Positions 26,609 to 36,061 of a stretch of DNA of 46,641 bases are shown in pieces; the first letter of the stretch is position 1; each line of letters begins with the position of its first letter. The notes beneath the pieces are model-generated. The model made no database searches, was not told the DNA's origin, and saw only the letters and a list, made by a program, of their open reading frames with translations. The DNA is from a virus. Location: positions 1-46,641 of the IMG/VR virus record IMGVR_UViG_3300031857_000344. One strand, written 5' to 3'. Position numbers and translations under genes: made by a program.

Positions 26609-27174
26609 TAGAGGATCGCATCCGCTGTGATGGTGATGGTAACAGGACCATAGACGGGTGTGGTCGTACCGGTACGCCGGATTTGGACTGTGATCTGAGC
26701 CTGTTCATAGCCTCCGGTTGAGGCCGTAACGAGCCACTCCCGTGTGTTTGTGAGCAACAACCACGCGCCGGTAGGGTCGCCGTAAACCGTGCCGTACACC
26801 AAGGTAGCGTACACCTCGTAATTGGTCGCTTGGGATGTAGGGGTGCACCATTGTTCAAGGGTGGAATAGTTGTTCTGTTCGTTCTGGCGGACCAAACCCC
26901 CGTTTGTTAGTTGGTACCCCGCAGTAGCGGAGGTAAGGCCCCCCGAAGAGTAGCCGATATTCTGACCTGTGATCGAGATGATGACCTTCGTGGTACCGTA
27001 GAAATTACGGATGCTGATCGCGCCACTCGACGGTACAGCCCCGTAGGTACCCGTGGTACCAGCGGGCACGTTCGCCCCACCAGCGTAGTACTCCGAAAGG
27101 CAGATCGGGTTAGACCCACCAAACTCCGTCTGGATGTCATTCAGCGAGAGCGGGCCGCTAGAGGGTAGAGGCAT
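26608..27174 (-). CDS. Tail-associated structural protein (188 aa)
   Basis: The N-terminus, [20 protein letters not shown], then LSEYYAGG and GAISIRNFYGTTK, is a pattern very common at the start of tail-fibre-linked proteins in aquatic phages. The C-terminal 110 residues are beta-rich (NYEVYATLVYGTVYGDP, WLVTASTGGYEQAQITVQI) and resemble an immunoglobulin-like or lectin domain. TAATG overlaps join it to the fibre upstream and the nozzle downstream. It may adapt the fibre to the nozzle or decorate the tail. The exact role is unknown. Confidence 0.82.
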   Translation of the reverse strand: MPLPSSGPLSLNDIQTEFGGSNPICLSEYYAGGANVPAGTTGTYGAVPSSGAISIRNFYGTTKVIISITGQNIGYSSGGLTSATAGYQLTNGGLVRQNEQNNYSTLEQWCTPTSQATNYEVYATLVYGTVYGDPTGAWLLLTNTREWLVTASTGGYEQAQITVQIRRTGTTTPVYGPVTITITADAIL

Positions 27175-29804
27175 TAGATACTCCCGTACGCAGTGACATT
27201 GGCCTTGGCCGTGAAGTTGCCCGAGCTATCCAGCACGGCGATGGTGGTACCGTTGTACTGGAACAGCAGGTTGGTGCCAGACTGCACAACCGAGAAGTTG
27301 GCCGCAACGAGGTTCGCCGCGTTCGTAGCGTTGGTGGCCGAGGTAGCCGAGGTAGCCGAGGTGGCACTCGTGGCCGAGGTGGCAGTCGCAGCGTTTCCGC
27401 TAATGTTGATCCCGTAGGTACCACCGTTGTTGGTGACCGCAGTGCTGCCGTTAATGGTCAGGCTCGCGCCCGGCATCTCGTAGTTGGTACCATTGTAGAA
27501 GAGGTAGCGGTTCCCGGCGTTACCGAGGAAGAGAACCCCGGTGGTCGGAGCAGCGGTACGATAGGTCGTGATGTCACCAGTGAATATCGCACCCGAAAGC
27601 TGGGCGTACCCCGACAGCGCAGCCGAGGTGATGTAGCCCGCGTCGTTGGTAAAGGCCGACACCGCAGTCGGACGACCCGACACACTAGTCCATGCAACCG
27701 ACCCGGCGCTGCCAGTGACGTTGATCGGCCACGACCCACCGAAGTTGGTGCTGTCCACCTGAATGCCGATCTGCGAACCGGTCCATCCGATGTAGATTTT
27801 GTTGGAACCCTGACCGACACCACCACCCTGCTGAACCGGGGTATACCCGAGCCGCGCCGGGATGTCGGTGTAGAAGGACGCTGCCTGCCCATTGAGGGCG
27901 CTGGCATTCGATGCGGTGGAGGCCGACGCGGCGCTCCCCGAAATGTTGATCCCCCACGTGCCCGAAGCGCCCGAACCAGTGGTCGAGGGCACCGACAGGT
28001 TGGAACGGGCAGTGGCAGCATCCGACGCACCAGTGCCGCCGTTACCGATGGACAGCGCCGTGCCCGACCAATTCGAGTTGTTGATCGACGACAGGGTGGC
28101 CAGCGAGCCGAGACCGAGGTTGGTCCGGGCCGATCCGGCATCGCCTGCGCCCGTGCCGCCATTGGTAACCGCAAGGACGGTGCCCGACCAGTTGGAGTTG
28201 TTGATCGAGTTGAGGGTGGCGAGCGATCCGAGACCAAGGTTGGTCCGCGCCCCAGCAGCAGTCGTAGCCCCCGTGCCGCCGTTGGCGACAGCCACAGTAC
28301 CATAGACGTTGGCGGCGTTGCCGGTGAAGCCGTTGCCGTTGAACTGGCCGATAGTCACACCGTTCGACCGGACGTTCATCACGCCATCCGAGGCCCAGCT
28401 AATCCCGGTATCCTGCGCACCATCGCTGTTGAAGGCGAAGCCCCCGTCACCGAGAAGCAGCAGGCTGCTGAACAGCTTCTGCCCCGAGATGGTCTGGCTA
28501 CCAGTGGTGTAGACCCCGTTGGTCACCGTCGCGGCGTTGCCGGAGATATTGATCCCCCACGTGCCCGAGGCACCCGAACCACCAGTCGAAGGAACGTCGA
28601 GGTTGGTGCGCGCATCCGCAGCGGTCGAGGCACCAGTACCACCATCGGCAACGGCCAGATCGGTCGTCAGCGTCAGCGAGTTGGCGCGGGCCGCACCGTT
28701 CACATCGAGAAGCGTAGAAGGGGAGACCGTACCGATACCGAGCCGACCGGCACTGGTAAGGCGCATGAACTCCGTGCCGCCACCGGTCACGAACCCAATG
28801 TTGGAGGTAGAGACCAGACTTAGATCGCCCGCGCGCACGTAGACTTGGTTGCCCGTGGACACACCGAAGGTGAGCAGGCGGGGGTCGCTTGGGGAGAAGG
28901 TTACCCCGCTGACCGCAGCATTGGCCGAGATGTTGAACACTTCACCTGCATCAAGCGAAGCGGGGGTGGCAGTCACAGCAGACGAGAAGATAGCCGACCG
29001 GTAGACGTTCGACACCACCACAAGGCGATCACTAGGGCTGCTGGTGCCAATCCCGACGTTGCCGGTGCTGGTGATGCGCATCCTTTCGGAACCTGCGGTG
29101 TTTAGTGTGAGCGGGCCATTCCCTTGGACCGCCAAGTTCAACCCACCAGTCCCGGTGTTGGCAATATCCATCGCGCCATTTGCGCCCGCGTAGCGCATGA
29201 TGCGCGCTTCGAAGTCCGACCCCGCAGTGGAGTGGAAGTCGATGTAGGCCGGGCCACTTCCCGACCGGTTACCACCGATCTCGATGGCGCAATCACCCGT
29301 GCTGACGCCGTTGCCGGTGGTGAGCGTGCCGCCAGTGCTAAGGGCACCCGTGAAGTCTGCAGACGTACCGGACAACGCACCGCCCAGCGTCAGCGACGAC
29401 AGGTGGGTAACCGCATCCACCACGTTCGTGCCGTCGCTGTAGACCCACATCGTCTTACCGGCGGGGACCGTGATCCCGGTGCCAGCAGCGGTCTTGACGA
29501 GGACGCTATCAGCGCAACCGTTGCTGACGATGTACGGCTTCTCGATGCTGGGGACCACGAGGTTGCGGGTCGAGCCACCAGTCGTGCCGATCAGACGAAG
29601 CCGCAGGTTGCGGGCAGTCTGCGTAGTGTTGGTGTTGGTCAGTGTCAGCGTGACGTTGGCGCTCGCAAAGGTGACGTCAGCCGAGCCGACGATAGCCTCC
29701 TCAATCGCAGTACCAAGGTTGGTGTTGGTGACGTCACCCCACGTGGTCGCGTTCTCCCCCGTGGTCATCAACTGGATTTTGAGAGGGCTATAGGTACTTG
29801 CCAT
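27174..29804 (-). CDS. Second tail fibre (876 aa)
   Basis: The N-terminus ([23 protein letters not shown]) is the head-proximal domain found in many phage fibres. The shaft carries fibre repeats [16 protein letters not shown] and [16 protein letters not shown], then 40-residue repeats with [18 protein letters not shown] and INNSNWSGT. The C-terminal part ([19 protein letters not shown]) forms a thin stalk-like heptad region. No S74 chaperone domain is seen, unlike the fibre at 31910. Two long fibres are therefore encoded. The stop overlaps the next start. Confidence 0.92.
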   Translation of the reverse strand: MASTYSPLKIQLMTTGENATTWGDVTNTNLGTAIEEAIVGSADVTFASANVTLTLTNTNTTQTARNLRLRLIGTTGGSTRNLVVPSIEKPYIVSNGCADSVLVKTAAGTGITVPAGKTMWVYSDGTNVVDAVTHLSSLTLGGALSGTSADFTGALSTGGTLTTGNGVSTGDCAIEIGGNRSGSGPAYIDFHSTAGSDFEARIMRYAGANGAMDIANTGTGGLNLAVQGNGPLTLNTAGSERMRITSTGNVGIGTSSPSDRLVVVSNVYRSAIFSSAVTATPASLDAGEVFNISANAAVSGVTFSPSDPRLLTFGVSTGNQVYVRAGDLSLVSTSNIGFVTGGGTEFMRLTSAGRLGIGTVSPSTLLDVNGAARANSLTLTTDLAVADGGTGASTAADARTNLDVPSTGGSGASGTWGINISGNAATVTNGVYTTGSQTISGQKLFSSLLLLGDGGFAFNSDGAQDTGISWASDGVMNVRSNGVTIGQFNGNGFTGNAANVYGTVAVANGGTGATTAAGARTNLGLGSLATLNSINNSNWSGTVLAVTNGGTGAGDAGSARTNLGLGSLATLSSINNSNWSGTALSIGNGGTGASDAATARSNLSVPSTTGSGASGTWGINISGSAASASTASNASALNGQAASFYTDIPARLGYTPVQQGGGVGQGSNKIYIGWTGSQIGIQVDSTNFGGSWPINVTGSAGSVAWTSVSGRPTAVSAFTNDAGYITSAALSGYAQLSGAIFTGDITTYRTAAPTTGVLFLGNAGNRYLFYNGTNYEMPGASLTINGSTAVTNNGGTYGINISGNAATATSATSATSATSATSATNATNAANLVAANFSVVQSGTNLLFQYNGTTIAVLDSSGNFTAKANVTAYGSI
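28020..28290 (-). repeat. 120-bp tandem repeats in the second fibre
   Basis: gagttgttgatcga occurs at 28075 and 28195, giving a 120-base (40-codon) period; flanking partial copies extend both ways. The units encode the NGGTGA - [12 protein letters not shown] - NNSNWSGT block. Confidence 0.85.
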
Positions 29805-29813
29805 GTCAATCCC

Positions 29814-30776
29814 TTACGTCGGTATCTGGGTCCAGACGACGGTGTTCCCATCCGCCACTTGGACCCAATTGCTCGGTTGGGTGTCGTTTACCGCCTGCCA
29901 GTTCGGTGTCTGGTTATCGGAAATACCCACCCAGTTGCCCGTTTGTGCGTCGTTTACCGGCACCCAGTCTGGGTTCTGGTTGTCGTTGATGACCCCCCAG
30001 ACCAGTACGCTGGTAATAATCCCCGAGGCTTGTACACCAACCGGGACAACATTGGAACTACCTACGACACTAGGAGCAGTAACATCACCCGTGGCCTCAA
30101 CACCGGCCACAACTGCGCCCGCACCTGCGCTGACGACGACCGAACCAAGGGTGCAGACTGCCGATACACCAGTGACGGTGACAATGGCTTTGGCCCCAAC
30201 TTCAACAGTGCCAAGCTGGGCGCTGGCTTGTACGCCATCGACATATACCGGGGCATCTGCCTCAACGACGACCGTGCCGAGGTCTGCGGAAGCTGCGACC
30301 CCCGTGACCGGGATCGAGTTGACCGTGCGGGTGGTAACGTCCCCGAGTTCAGCCGAAGCTGCCAGACCGGTGACAAGATTGGCGCTGCCGCCCGTGGCGT
30401 TGACTGTACCAACCGCAATGGTCGCCTCGACCCCGGACACATTGACGGGGGCATCGGCTTCGACAACAGCGGTGCCAAGCAGCGCGGAGCCTTCTACCCC
30501 GGTGGGGTATATAAAGGCTTCGTTAAATACGGTGACGGTGCCGACCGCGCCGGTCGCAGCCAGTCCAGTGACGAGGTTCGCGCTACCTGCGGTAGCAATA
30601 ACGGTGCCGACCGCACCGGTCCCCTCTACACCGTCCTCGATAACCACAGCATCGGCGTCGATGACTGCCGTGCCGATCTGCCCGATGCCTTCGACACCGG
30701 TAAGGAATACGGTTACCCGGACGCTCTCGTTGATGTCCGAGAAGGGAGTGGCCGAGAAGGGAGAGAAACCGAACAT
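29814..30776 (-). CDS. Structural protein made of 22-residue and 11-residue repeats (320 aa)
   Basis: Residues 27-246 are ten consecutive 22-residue repeats without a single insertion. Examples are GVEGTGAVGTVIATAGSANL and GVAASADLGTVVVEADAPVY, with consensus G-V/L-x-A-x(3)-V/L-G-T-V and a Val-rich second half. This predicts a regular beta array. Residues 264-318 are five 11-residue repeats (NDAQTGNWVGI, SDNQTPNWQAV, NDTQPSNWVQV and two more), each with one Trp. There is a strong ribosome site (ggagggg). It lies between the second fibre and the holin. A tail spike, fibre accessory or adhesin role fits, but no function is established. Confidence 0.85.
   Translation of the reverse strand: MFGFSPFSATPFSDINESVRVTVFLTGVEGIGQIGTAVIDADAVVIEDGVEGTGAVGTVIATAGSANLVTGLAATGAVGTVTVFNEAFIYPTGVEGSALLGTAVVEADAPVNVSGVEATIAVGTVNATGGSANLVTGLAASAELGDVTTRTVNSIPVTGVAASADLGTVVVEADAPVYVDGVQASAQLGTVEVGAKAIVTVTGVSAVCTLGSVVVSAGAGAVVAGVEATGDVTAPSVVGSSNVVPVGVQASGIITSVLVWGVINDNQNPDWVPVNDAQTGNWVGISDNQTPNWQAVNDTQPSNWVQVADGNTVVWTQIPT
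29823..29987 (-). repeat. Five 33-bp (11-residue) repeats
   Basis: Encodes five successive 11-residue units of the type N-D-x-Q-x-x-N-W-x-x-V at the C-terminus of the 320-residue protein. The DNA copies have diverged, but the protein period is exact. Confidence 0.85.
30039..30698 (-). repeat. Ten 66-bp (22-residue) repeats
   Basis: Ten in-frame 66-base units cover residues 27-246 of the 320-residue protein, with no insertion or deletion between copies. An incomplete eleventh unit (GVQASGII) follows. Confidence 0.88.
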
Positions 30777-30825
30777 ACGTCTGTCCCCTCCTTTCTCGGC
30801 TTAGGGTTACATTAGTACCTGTAGC

Positions 30826-30996
30826 TTAGGCTGCGCTACGCTTCGACTTCACCGACCATACGGCCACGAAAACGGTGGCAAGCGCACCGGCCAGTGACAC
30901 GGCGGTCTCGCTGTCGATCCAACCCTTGGCGGCGGCAAAACCACCGACAGCGGCGAGGATGGTACGGGCAACGCCGTGGAGTTCGTTCTTCGACAT
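30826..30996 (-). CDS. Holin, two membrane segments (56 aa)
   Basis: The start MSKNELHGVARTILAAVGG at 30996 is preferred over an in-frame start 25 codons upstream, because that one lies inside the endolysin gene. Residues 10-25 (RTILAAVGGFAAAKGW) and 31-49 (AVSLAGALATVFVAVWSV) are two membrane spans joined by a short acidic loop (WIDSE), and the tail KSKRSAA is basic. This is the plan of small class II holins, close to the Pam3 gp28-like family. It would open the inner membrane to let the endolysin out at the end of infection. It follows the endolysin gene by one base. Confidence 0.82.
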   Translation of the reverse strand: MSKNELHGVARTILAAVGGFAAAKGWIDSETAVSLAGALATVFVAVWSVKSKRSAA

Positions 30997-30997
30997 A

Positions 30998-31390
30998 TCA
31001 GCTTCCTCTCGGATACTCTTTCCAAGGCAGTTCCCAATGCGGGCCGTCCTTGAAAGTGCGCCAGTCCCCACCCCAAGTGATCGGGACTTTCTCGGCAGCG
31101 GCGGCGGCTTTCACGGTCTTCGCGAGACGGTGGTAAAGCGGCCAATCCCAAGACACCTTCCCACCGAGCATCGGTGCCAGATCGACAGCGTGGCCGGTGA
31201 GGTGGCGCGAGTTCATCGTCTTCGTCGCCTTTTGGGCAAACAACTGCCGCTGGCGATCCAGCGTGCGCAGCCCTTCAAGGACGGTGAAGTCGAGGTCCGA
31301 CATAGCTGCGGCGCGCTTGACTACGCGGACGAGGTCCGGGTGGACCCCCTCCAAGCGCGCCAACGAACGTGCCCCCAGAGTGATGGACAT
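30998..31390 (-). CDS. Endolysin, M15-family zinc peptidase (130 aa)
   Basis: Cuts cell-wall peptide cross-links for lysis. The M15 zinc site is complete: His63 in NSRHLTGHAVDL, Asp70 in the same stretch and His118 in GPHWEL. GGDWRTFKDGPHWE is the typical C-terminal motif. The start at 31390 (MSITLG) overlaps the preceding stop (TAATG); an ORF start further upstream lies in the preceding gene. No signal peptide is seen, so release depends on the holin. No separate spanin pair was found. Confidence 0.95.
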   Translation of the reverse strand: MSITLGARSLARLEGVHPDLVRVVKRAAAMSDLDFTVLEGLRTLDRQRQLFAQKATKTMNSRHLTGHAVDLAPMLGGKVSWDWPLYHRLAKTVKAAAAAEKVPITWGGDWRTFKDGPHWELPWKEYPRGS

Positions 31391-31563
31391 TACGCAGCCT
31401 CGTCTTCCTGCGTGATCTCGGCCTGCGCCTGCGGACCAGCCTGTGCTTCGGCCTGCGCACGGATGCGCTGCATCAGCGGCCACGCGCCAGAAGCGGTGGG
31501 AAGCTGGCCGAGGACGTTCAGAATGTCGTTCACGGCTTCGAGTTCGAGTTCGAGCTTAATCAT
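31390..31563 (-). CDS. Small conserved phage protein (57 aa)
   Basis: A short gene running from the ATG at 31563 to a TAA that overlaps the endolysin start. The sequence opens MIKLELELEAVNDILNVLGQ and continues LPTASGAWPLMQRI, then Gln/Ala-rich with an acidic end. I recall close relatives beside lysis genes in aquatic phages. The helix with Leu at regular spacing suggests a small dimer. Function is unknown; a role in lysis control would be a guess from position. Confidence 0.75.
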   Translation of the reverse strand: MIKLELELEAVNDILNVLGQLPTASGAWPLMQRIRAQAEAQAGPQAQAEITQEDEAA

Positions 31564-31572
31564 AGGTACTCC

Positions 31573-31908
31573 TTACGGCGCTGGTGCCCACGGAAGGGGC
31601 GGGGTTACAACAGGGGGGTTGATCTGGTCTTCGATCTGCTTGGCCACGTTGGCCTCAAGCGCGGCGACCTGTTCCGCGCCCATAGCAGCTTGCACCCAGC
31701 CGATAACCTGCTCTTCGGTCAGGTCCTCGTAGGGGGTGAACGGGACATCGGGGTCGATGCTGACACCCTGCGAGCCATAGACGCTGCCGCTGTAGGTGCC
31801 GTCCGTGCCAGTCAGCGTCCAATGGACGTTGAAGACCACATCGGTCTCGCCGTCTTCCTCGGGGTATGCGTCCATCTGCACGACGGACCAAGTGTTGGTG
31901 ACTGCCAT
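31573..31908 (-). CDS. Conserved hypothetical protein next to the S74 fibre (111 aa)
   Basis: Begins with a beta sheet pattern, NTWSVVQMDAYPEEDGETDV, then VFNVHWTLTGTDGTYSGSVYG. It has a helical end (EQVIGWVQAAMGAEQVAALE) and a Pro-rich tail. It lies directly behind the fibre and has a good ribosome site (ggaag). Such proteins are often found behind phage fibres as assembly helpers or DUF7936-like proteins; the family name is uncertain. No enzyme motif is seen. Confidence 0.78.
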   Translation of the reverse strand: MAVTNTWSVVQMDAYPEEDGETDVVFNVHWTLTGTDGTYSGSVYGSQGVSIDPDVPFTPYEDLTEEQVIGWVQAAMGAEQVAALEANVAKQIEDQINPPVVTPPLPWAPAP

Positions 31909-31909
31909 C

Positions 31910-34900
31910 TTACTTCCTTTCCAGTTCCGCCACGCGCGCGGTGAGTTCTTTTACAGCTTCGATCAGCAACGGGACGAGCTTGTCGTAGGCCACGGTCTTG
32001 TATTTGCCGCCTTCCGGCGCGTCGTGCATACTATCCGCGACGATTTCCGGCAATACAGCTTGGACCTGATCGGCCAGAACACCGTAGTCGTATTCTCCGG
32101 CGTGGCCCAGAAACTCCTGCTGCTTCCAACGGAAGCGGACACCGTCGAGCTTGCCAAGCGTAGCCAGCGCGCCCGTGATAGGCTGCACATCCTCCTTGAG
32201 ACGCGGGTCCGAGTAGGCAGTAACGTTGCCCGCAGCGGTCATGTCGCCACTGGGCATGTAGACGTACCAGCGCCACGAACTCGCGGACCACCCGCCCGCG
32301 CCGAAGTATCCGTCCGGGCGAAGACCAAGGTGCATGCCGTACGTGCCTTGGCAGTGGAACGACATCGCGGCCAAGTTGCTGTCGCCCGTGCCGCCGTTGT
32401 TCATGATCTCGACGCCGGTCGCGTTACCGGACGAGGAGCTGCTGGCATAAGGGCCGAAACGGGCGTGGCCGCTTGCGTCGATCCGCATCCGCTCGGACTG
32501 TCCGGGGCCAAACAGGAGGTAGCCGGGTCCCATAAAGCGCATGCCCGCGACGCCCGCAGAGGTGGTCGAGCTAGCGGTTTGCTCAAGGCGGAAGTTCCAG
32601 ACGTTGTCGCCGGTAAAGTAGTTGCCATCGTTCGGCAACGTGAAGGTCATCATGGTCTGGAGCGTGAAGTCTCCAAAGGATGTGACGTTCAGGGCCGGAA
32701 CCGGCCAGTCCACCGCCTCAGTGGGGGAGGCGTTCGCCCCGTTGAAGTTCTGGAGCCAAGTGGTGCCGCCTTTGACGTTGAAACGACATTGAGGCGAACT
32801 TGTACCAAGCCCGACACTCCCGGCGCTGTCGATACGCATCCGTTCGGTATTGCTGGTCGCAAGGGCCAGAATACCTGCGTCTTGAACGTTGATAGAGAAA
32901 GGGCCAGTCCCGCGATGGTTCAGTTCCGAAGTTGCGTTCGGACCACCATTCCCACGGAGCAGGCGCAGGCCGTAGTCGGTGTAGGTCGTGTCCCCGATCA
33001 GGTCGATGTAGGCAAAGTTGTTGCCCGTGCGGCCCTGACCGACCTCGATCCGGTTGTCGTTGTTGAACCCCGCGCCGAGAATGATCGAGTTGGTACCGAG
33101 CCAATTACCGCTAGTATCAATCCCGAGCCGGGTGCCACCGCCTGTCTCGTCGAAAATATTGAAGTTGGACCCGGTGCCCATGCCAATCAGCCACGAGCGG
33201 CTGGGATTAACTTGGCGCACCCAGTTGTCGGAAGCGTTGATGCAGACCGTGCGGCCACCGGAGGAGGTGCCGACGAGGAACTCGCCGCTGCTGTTGATGC
33301 GAGCGCGCTCGGAGCCGTTGACGATCCAGTAAGTGATATTGCTGCCGCTATCGACGATCATGCGGTTGTTGGCGTTGCCGCCATAGACCGCAAAAGCCGC
33401 AGCACCCTGCGAGAAACTCTGGATCGGCGTGCCCGCAGCGTTATAGACGACGAAGTTGTCGTCACTCTGGAGGGTATAGGTAGCCGTACCCGTACCCGCA
33501 GCGTTGCGGAACGTCATTGCATGGGTGTTGCCAACCCGAATAGAGCCACCCACCACATCGAGCCGGACACCGGGGCTGCTGGTCCCGATCCCAAGGTTAC
33601 CTTCAAAGCTCGCGGAACCCCCAGCACTCTGGAGCGCCAGATGCCTTGCGCCCACACCCGACTGGAACGCATTGACATCGACGCGAGAACCGTCGGTGAC
33701 CCCTACCGTGAACCAAGTAGTACCACGGGTTACGTGAAAAATATCAGTTGTCGAAGTGCCGTTGACATCGAGGCGTGCGCCGGGGCTGCTGGTCCCGATC
33801 CCGACGTTGCCGCTGCTGTCGATGCGTATCCGCTCGGAGCCGTTGGTGAGGAAACCCCAGAACTGGCTGTTGTAGTCGTAGTAGGCGAGGTTGCGCTGGA
33901 AGTTACCACTACTGTTGAGCTGGGCTATGCCCAGACCGCCAGTCGTGCCGCCGACGTTGGTGTTGTAATAGTAGATACCCGCGCCACCCTGCGAACCGGC
34001 GGCACTCGGGCCGAGCATCTGCAAGCCAGAACCAGCAAACTGCGTCGTCGAATTGTTGGTGACGCGCATCCCATTATGGGAAGTCGTGTTCGTCACGACG
34101 GTGAGGGTCGCACCGGGGCTGGTGGTGCCGATCCCGACGTCACCCGCGCTGGTGATGCGGGCGCGTTCGGTGTTGCTGGTGGCGAACACCATCGCGGCGG
34201 CTTCTTTGTTGACTAGCCAGAAGTCTGAACTGGACAGGTAGAGGTGCGTGCCATCGTTAGAGGTAGCGCCCGTGGTCGGGTTGCTCCACTGTATCTGAGG
34301 CTGGGTGCCGTTGATTTGGAACTGCACGGTGGGCGCGGTGGTCCCAAGGCCCAAGTTGCCGCTGCTGTCGATGCGCATGAACTCGCTCGTTGCGCGACCG
34401 AAAGCCATCGCAGCCGAGGAGCCATTAAGGAAATCAATATACCCAAACGGGGTGAGATCGACTTGCGCTTGGACGCGCAGGGCTGTCGTCTGCCAATCGG
34501 TGCCGTTCGAAATCCGGTTCAGTGTAGTCTGAAGCGCGACGTTGTTCGTGCCCGCTCCGCCGCTTAGACGGCTAACCGAAATCGAATTGCCCGCCGTGGT
34601 GCCAACGGCAGTGCCAGTGCCGACATCAAGACGGTAGCTCGGACTACTAATCCCGATCCCGACGTTGCCGCTGCTGTCGATGCGCATGCGTTCGGTGGCA
34701 GAAGAGCCAGTCGAGAAGGCCATGAAGTTTGAGCCATCGACCGTGATGCGCCCAGCTTCGGTGCCGTTGATCGTGTAGAAGTCGTAGGTCTGTTGCCCTG
34801 CGGGGGCGATGCGCTGGAAGGCCGCGTAGCCAGCGGCGCTGGAGCGCGACACGACGATGTTGGCCCCAGAGGCCGTGGTTACGTCGAGCTTGGCACCGGG

Positions 34901-36061
34901 CGACGAAGTACCGATCCCGACATTGCCGCTAATATCGACACGCATCCGCTCGGTGCGCGCATTGTTGTTCCCCGTGTGGACCGCAAATGCAGCCCCGGCC
35001 AAGACACTCTGGAAAGCACCGGACCCGACAAAATAAAGCGCGGTCCCCGTACCGGGGTCAGAGCCACCTGTGCTGGTACGGATCGTCCCACCCACATCCA
35101 ACGGCGTAGCAGGACTACTTGTAGCGATCCCGACGTTACCGCTACTGTCGATCCGCATCCGTTCAGAGCCGCTAATCAACCAGCTATGACCATTGAATGC
35201 AAAGTAGTTCTGGTACGCGCCATTAACGCTTTGGATGCCGTTGTTGGTGTCACCAAGGTACAGCCGCGCAGCCTGCCCCGAAGTCCACCCGGCAGCAGGG
35301 ATGATGAGTTCGTCGCCCTGCACCGTAAGGCGGCTGCTGGGGCTGCTGGTTCCGATCCCGACGTTCGTGCCGTTGTCGAAGATGACAGAGGCCGATACAG
35401 CCGAGGTGCCGTTGCCCTTGACCAGATAGCCCGAGGACAGCGTTGTCGCGCCTGTGCCGCCGTTGGCGACGCCCAGCGTGCCCGCGAGCGTAATCGCGCC
35501 AGTGGTACCCGTTGAAGGTGTAAGCCCCGTGGTGCCCGCGCTAAACGAAGTGACACCGATACCACTCAAGGAGGCCCATGAAGGGGCACCGCCAGTGTTG
35601 CCGACAAGAACTTGACCGCTAGTGCCCGCAGCCGTGACCGCGAGGGCTGACGTACCGTTACCATAAAGTACACCATTGGTCGTCAACGTAGCTGCGCCCG
35701 TGCCCCCATTGGGCACACCAAGGATAGCGGTACCCGCCGCAATGGACGCCCCGTCTTGAATGACCGCCTTACCAGCAGGGTAGTCGCAGAAGACGTCCTT
35801 CACGCCCGCCGAGAAGTTGACCAGCGCGCCGCCGCTACTCGATGCCAGCACGGTATCACGGGATAGCGTAGTACCAGCAGCCGTGTAGGTGCCGATGCCC
35901 ACTTCCCACTGGGAACCTGCCGCAATCGTGTAGTAGGTTGTGTTGCCGTTGCCGATGGCCGCAAACGACTGATACCCGGCAGACGCACCCGCGAGAGTGA
36001 TCGTGCCGGTTCCGGTAGTGGTCGTCGTTTCCTTTACGCGGTCAGCAAAGGCAAGAGCCAT
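31910..36061 (-). CDS. Long tail fibre with S74 self-cleaving chaperone domain (1383 aa)
   Basis: The host-binding fibre. The shaft has about eleven units of the type [16 protein letters not shown], spaced by beta-rich stretches. The last 100 residues are a peptidase S74 intramolecular chaperone: Ser1284 and Lys1289 in SDPRLKEDV are the expected catalytic pair, followed by GYDYGVLADQV-type and YDKLVPLLIEAVKEL segments, ending in a coiled coil. Known S74 domains fold the fibre into a trimer and then cut themselves off, so the mature fibre should end near residue 1283. The start overlaps the preceding stop (TAATG). Confidence 0.94.
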   Translation of the reverse strand: MALAFADRVKETTTTTGTGTITLAGASAGYQSFAAIGNGNTTYYTIAAGSQWEVGIGTYTAAGTTLSRDTVLASSSGGALVNFSAGVKDVFCDYPAGKAVIQDGASIAAGTAILGVPNGGTGAATLTTNGVLYGNGTSALAVTAAGTSGQVLVGNTGGAPSWASLSGIGVTSFSAGTTGLTPSTGTTGAITLAGTLGVANGGTGATTLSSGYLVKGNGTSAVSASVIFDNGTNVGIGTSSPSSRLTVQGDELIIPAAGWTSGQAARLYLGDTNNGIQSVNGAYQNYFAFNGHSWLISGSERMRIDSSGNVGIATSSPATPLDVGGTIRTSTGGSDPGTGTALYFVGSGAFQSVLAGAAFAVHTGNNNARTERMRVDISGNVGIGTSSPGAKLDVTTASGANIVVSRSSAAGYAAFQRIAPAGQQTYDFYTINGTEAGRITVDGSNFMAFSTGSSATERMRIDSSGNVGIGISSPSYRLDVGTGTAVGTTAGNSISVSRLSGGAGTNNVALQTTLNRISNGTDWQTTALRVQAQVDLTPFGYIDFLNGSSAAMAFGRATSEFMRIDSSGNLGLGTTAPTVQFQINGTQPQIQWSNPTTGATSNDGTHLYLSSSDFWLVNKEAAAMVFATSNTERARITSAGDVGIGTTSPGATLTVVTNTTSHNGMRVTNNSTTQFAGSGLQMLGPSAAGSQGGAGIYYYNTNVGGTTGGLGIAQLNSSGNFQRNLAYYDYNSQFWGFLTNGSERIRIDSSGNVGIGTSSPGARLDVNGTSTTDIFHVTRGTTWFTVGVTDGSRVDVNAFQSGVGARHLALQSAGGSASFEGNLGIGTSSPGVRLDVVGGSIRVGNTHAMTFRNAAGTGTATYTLQSDDNFVVYNAAGTPIQSFSQGAAAFAVYGGNANNRMIVDSGSNITYWIVNGSERARINSSGEFLVGTSSGGRTVCINASDNWVRQVNPSRSWLIGMGTGSNFNIFDETGGGTRLGIDTSGNWLGTNSIILGAGFNNDNRIEVGQGRTGNNFAYIDLIGDTTYTDYGLRLLRGNGGPNATSELNHRGTGPFSINVQDAGILALATSNTERMRIDSAGSVGLGTSSPQCRFNVKGGTTWLQNFNGANASPTEAVDWPVPALNVTSFGDFTLQTMMTFTLPNDGNYFTGDNVWNFRLEQTASSTTSAGVAGMRFMGPGYLLFGPGQSERMRIDASGHARFGPYASSSSSGNATGVEIMNNGGTGDSNLAAMSFHCQGTYGMHLGLRPDGYFGAGGWSASSWRWYVYMPSGDMTAAGNVTAYSDPRLKEDVQPITGALATLGKLDGVRFRWKQQEFLGHAGEYDYGVLADQVQAVLPEIVADSMHDAPEGGKYKTVAYDKLVPLLIEAVKELTARVAELERK

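Noticed and set aside
29124-30815. A 563-codon open frame on the plus strand
   Set aside because: It lies opposite the fibre and the 22-residue repeat gene and is a shadow of those repeats.
31796-34216. An 806-codon open frame on the plus strand
   Set aside because: It is opposite the S74 fibre and explained by high GC content and the repeated fibre codons; it has no recognisable domain.
31910-36061. Regularly spaced similar segments that could suggest a CRISPR array
   Set aside because: The segments are coding units of the tail fibre, vary in length and sequence, and have no cas genes nearby.
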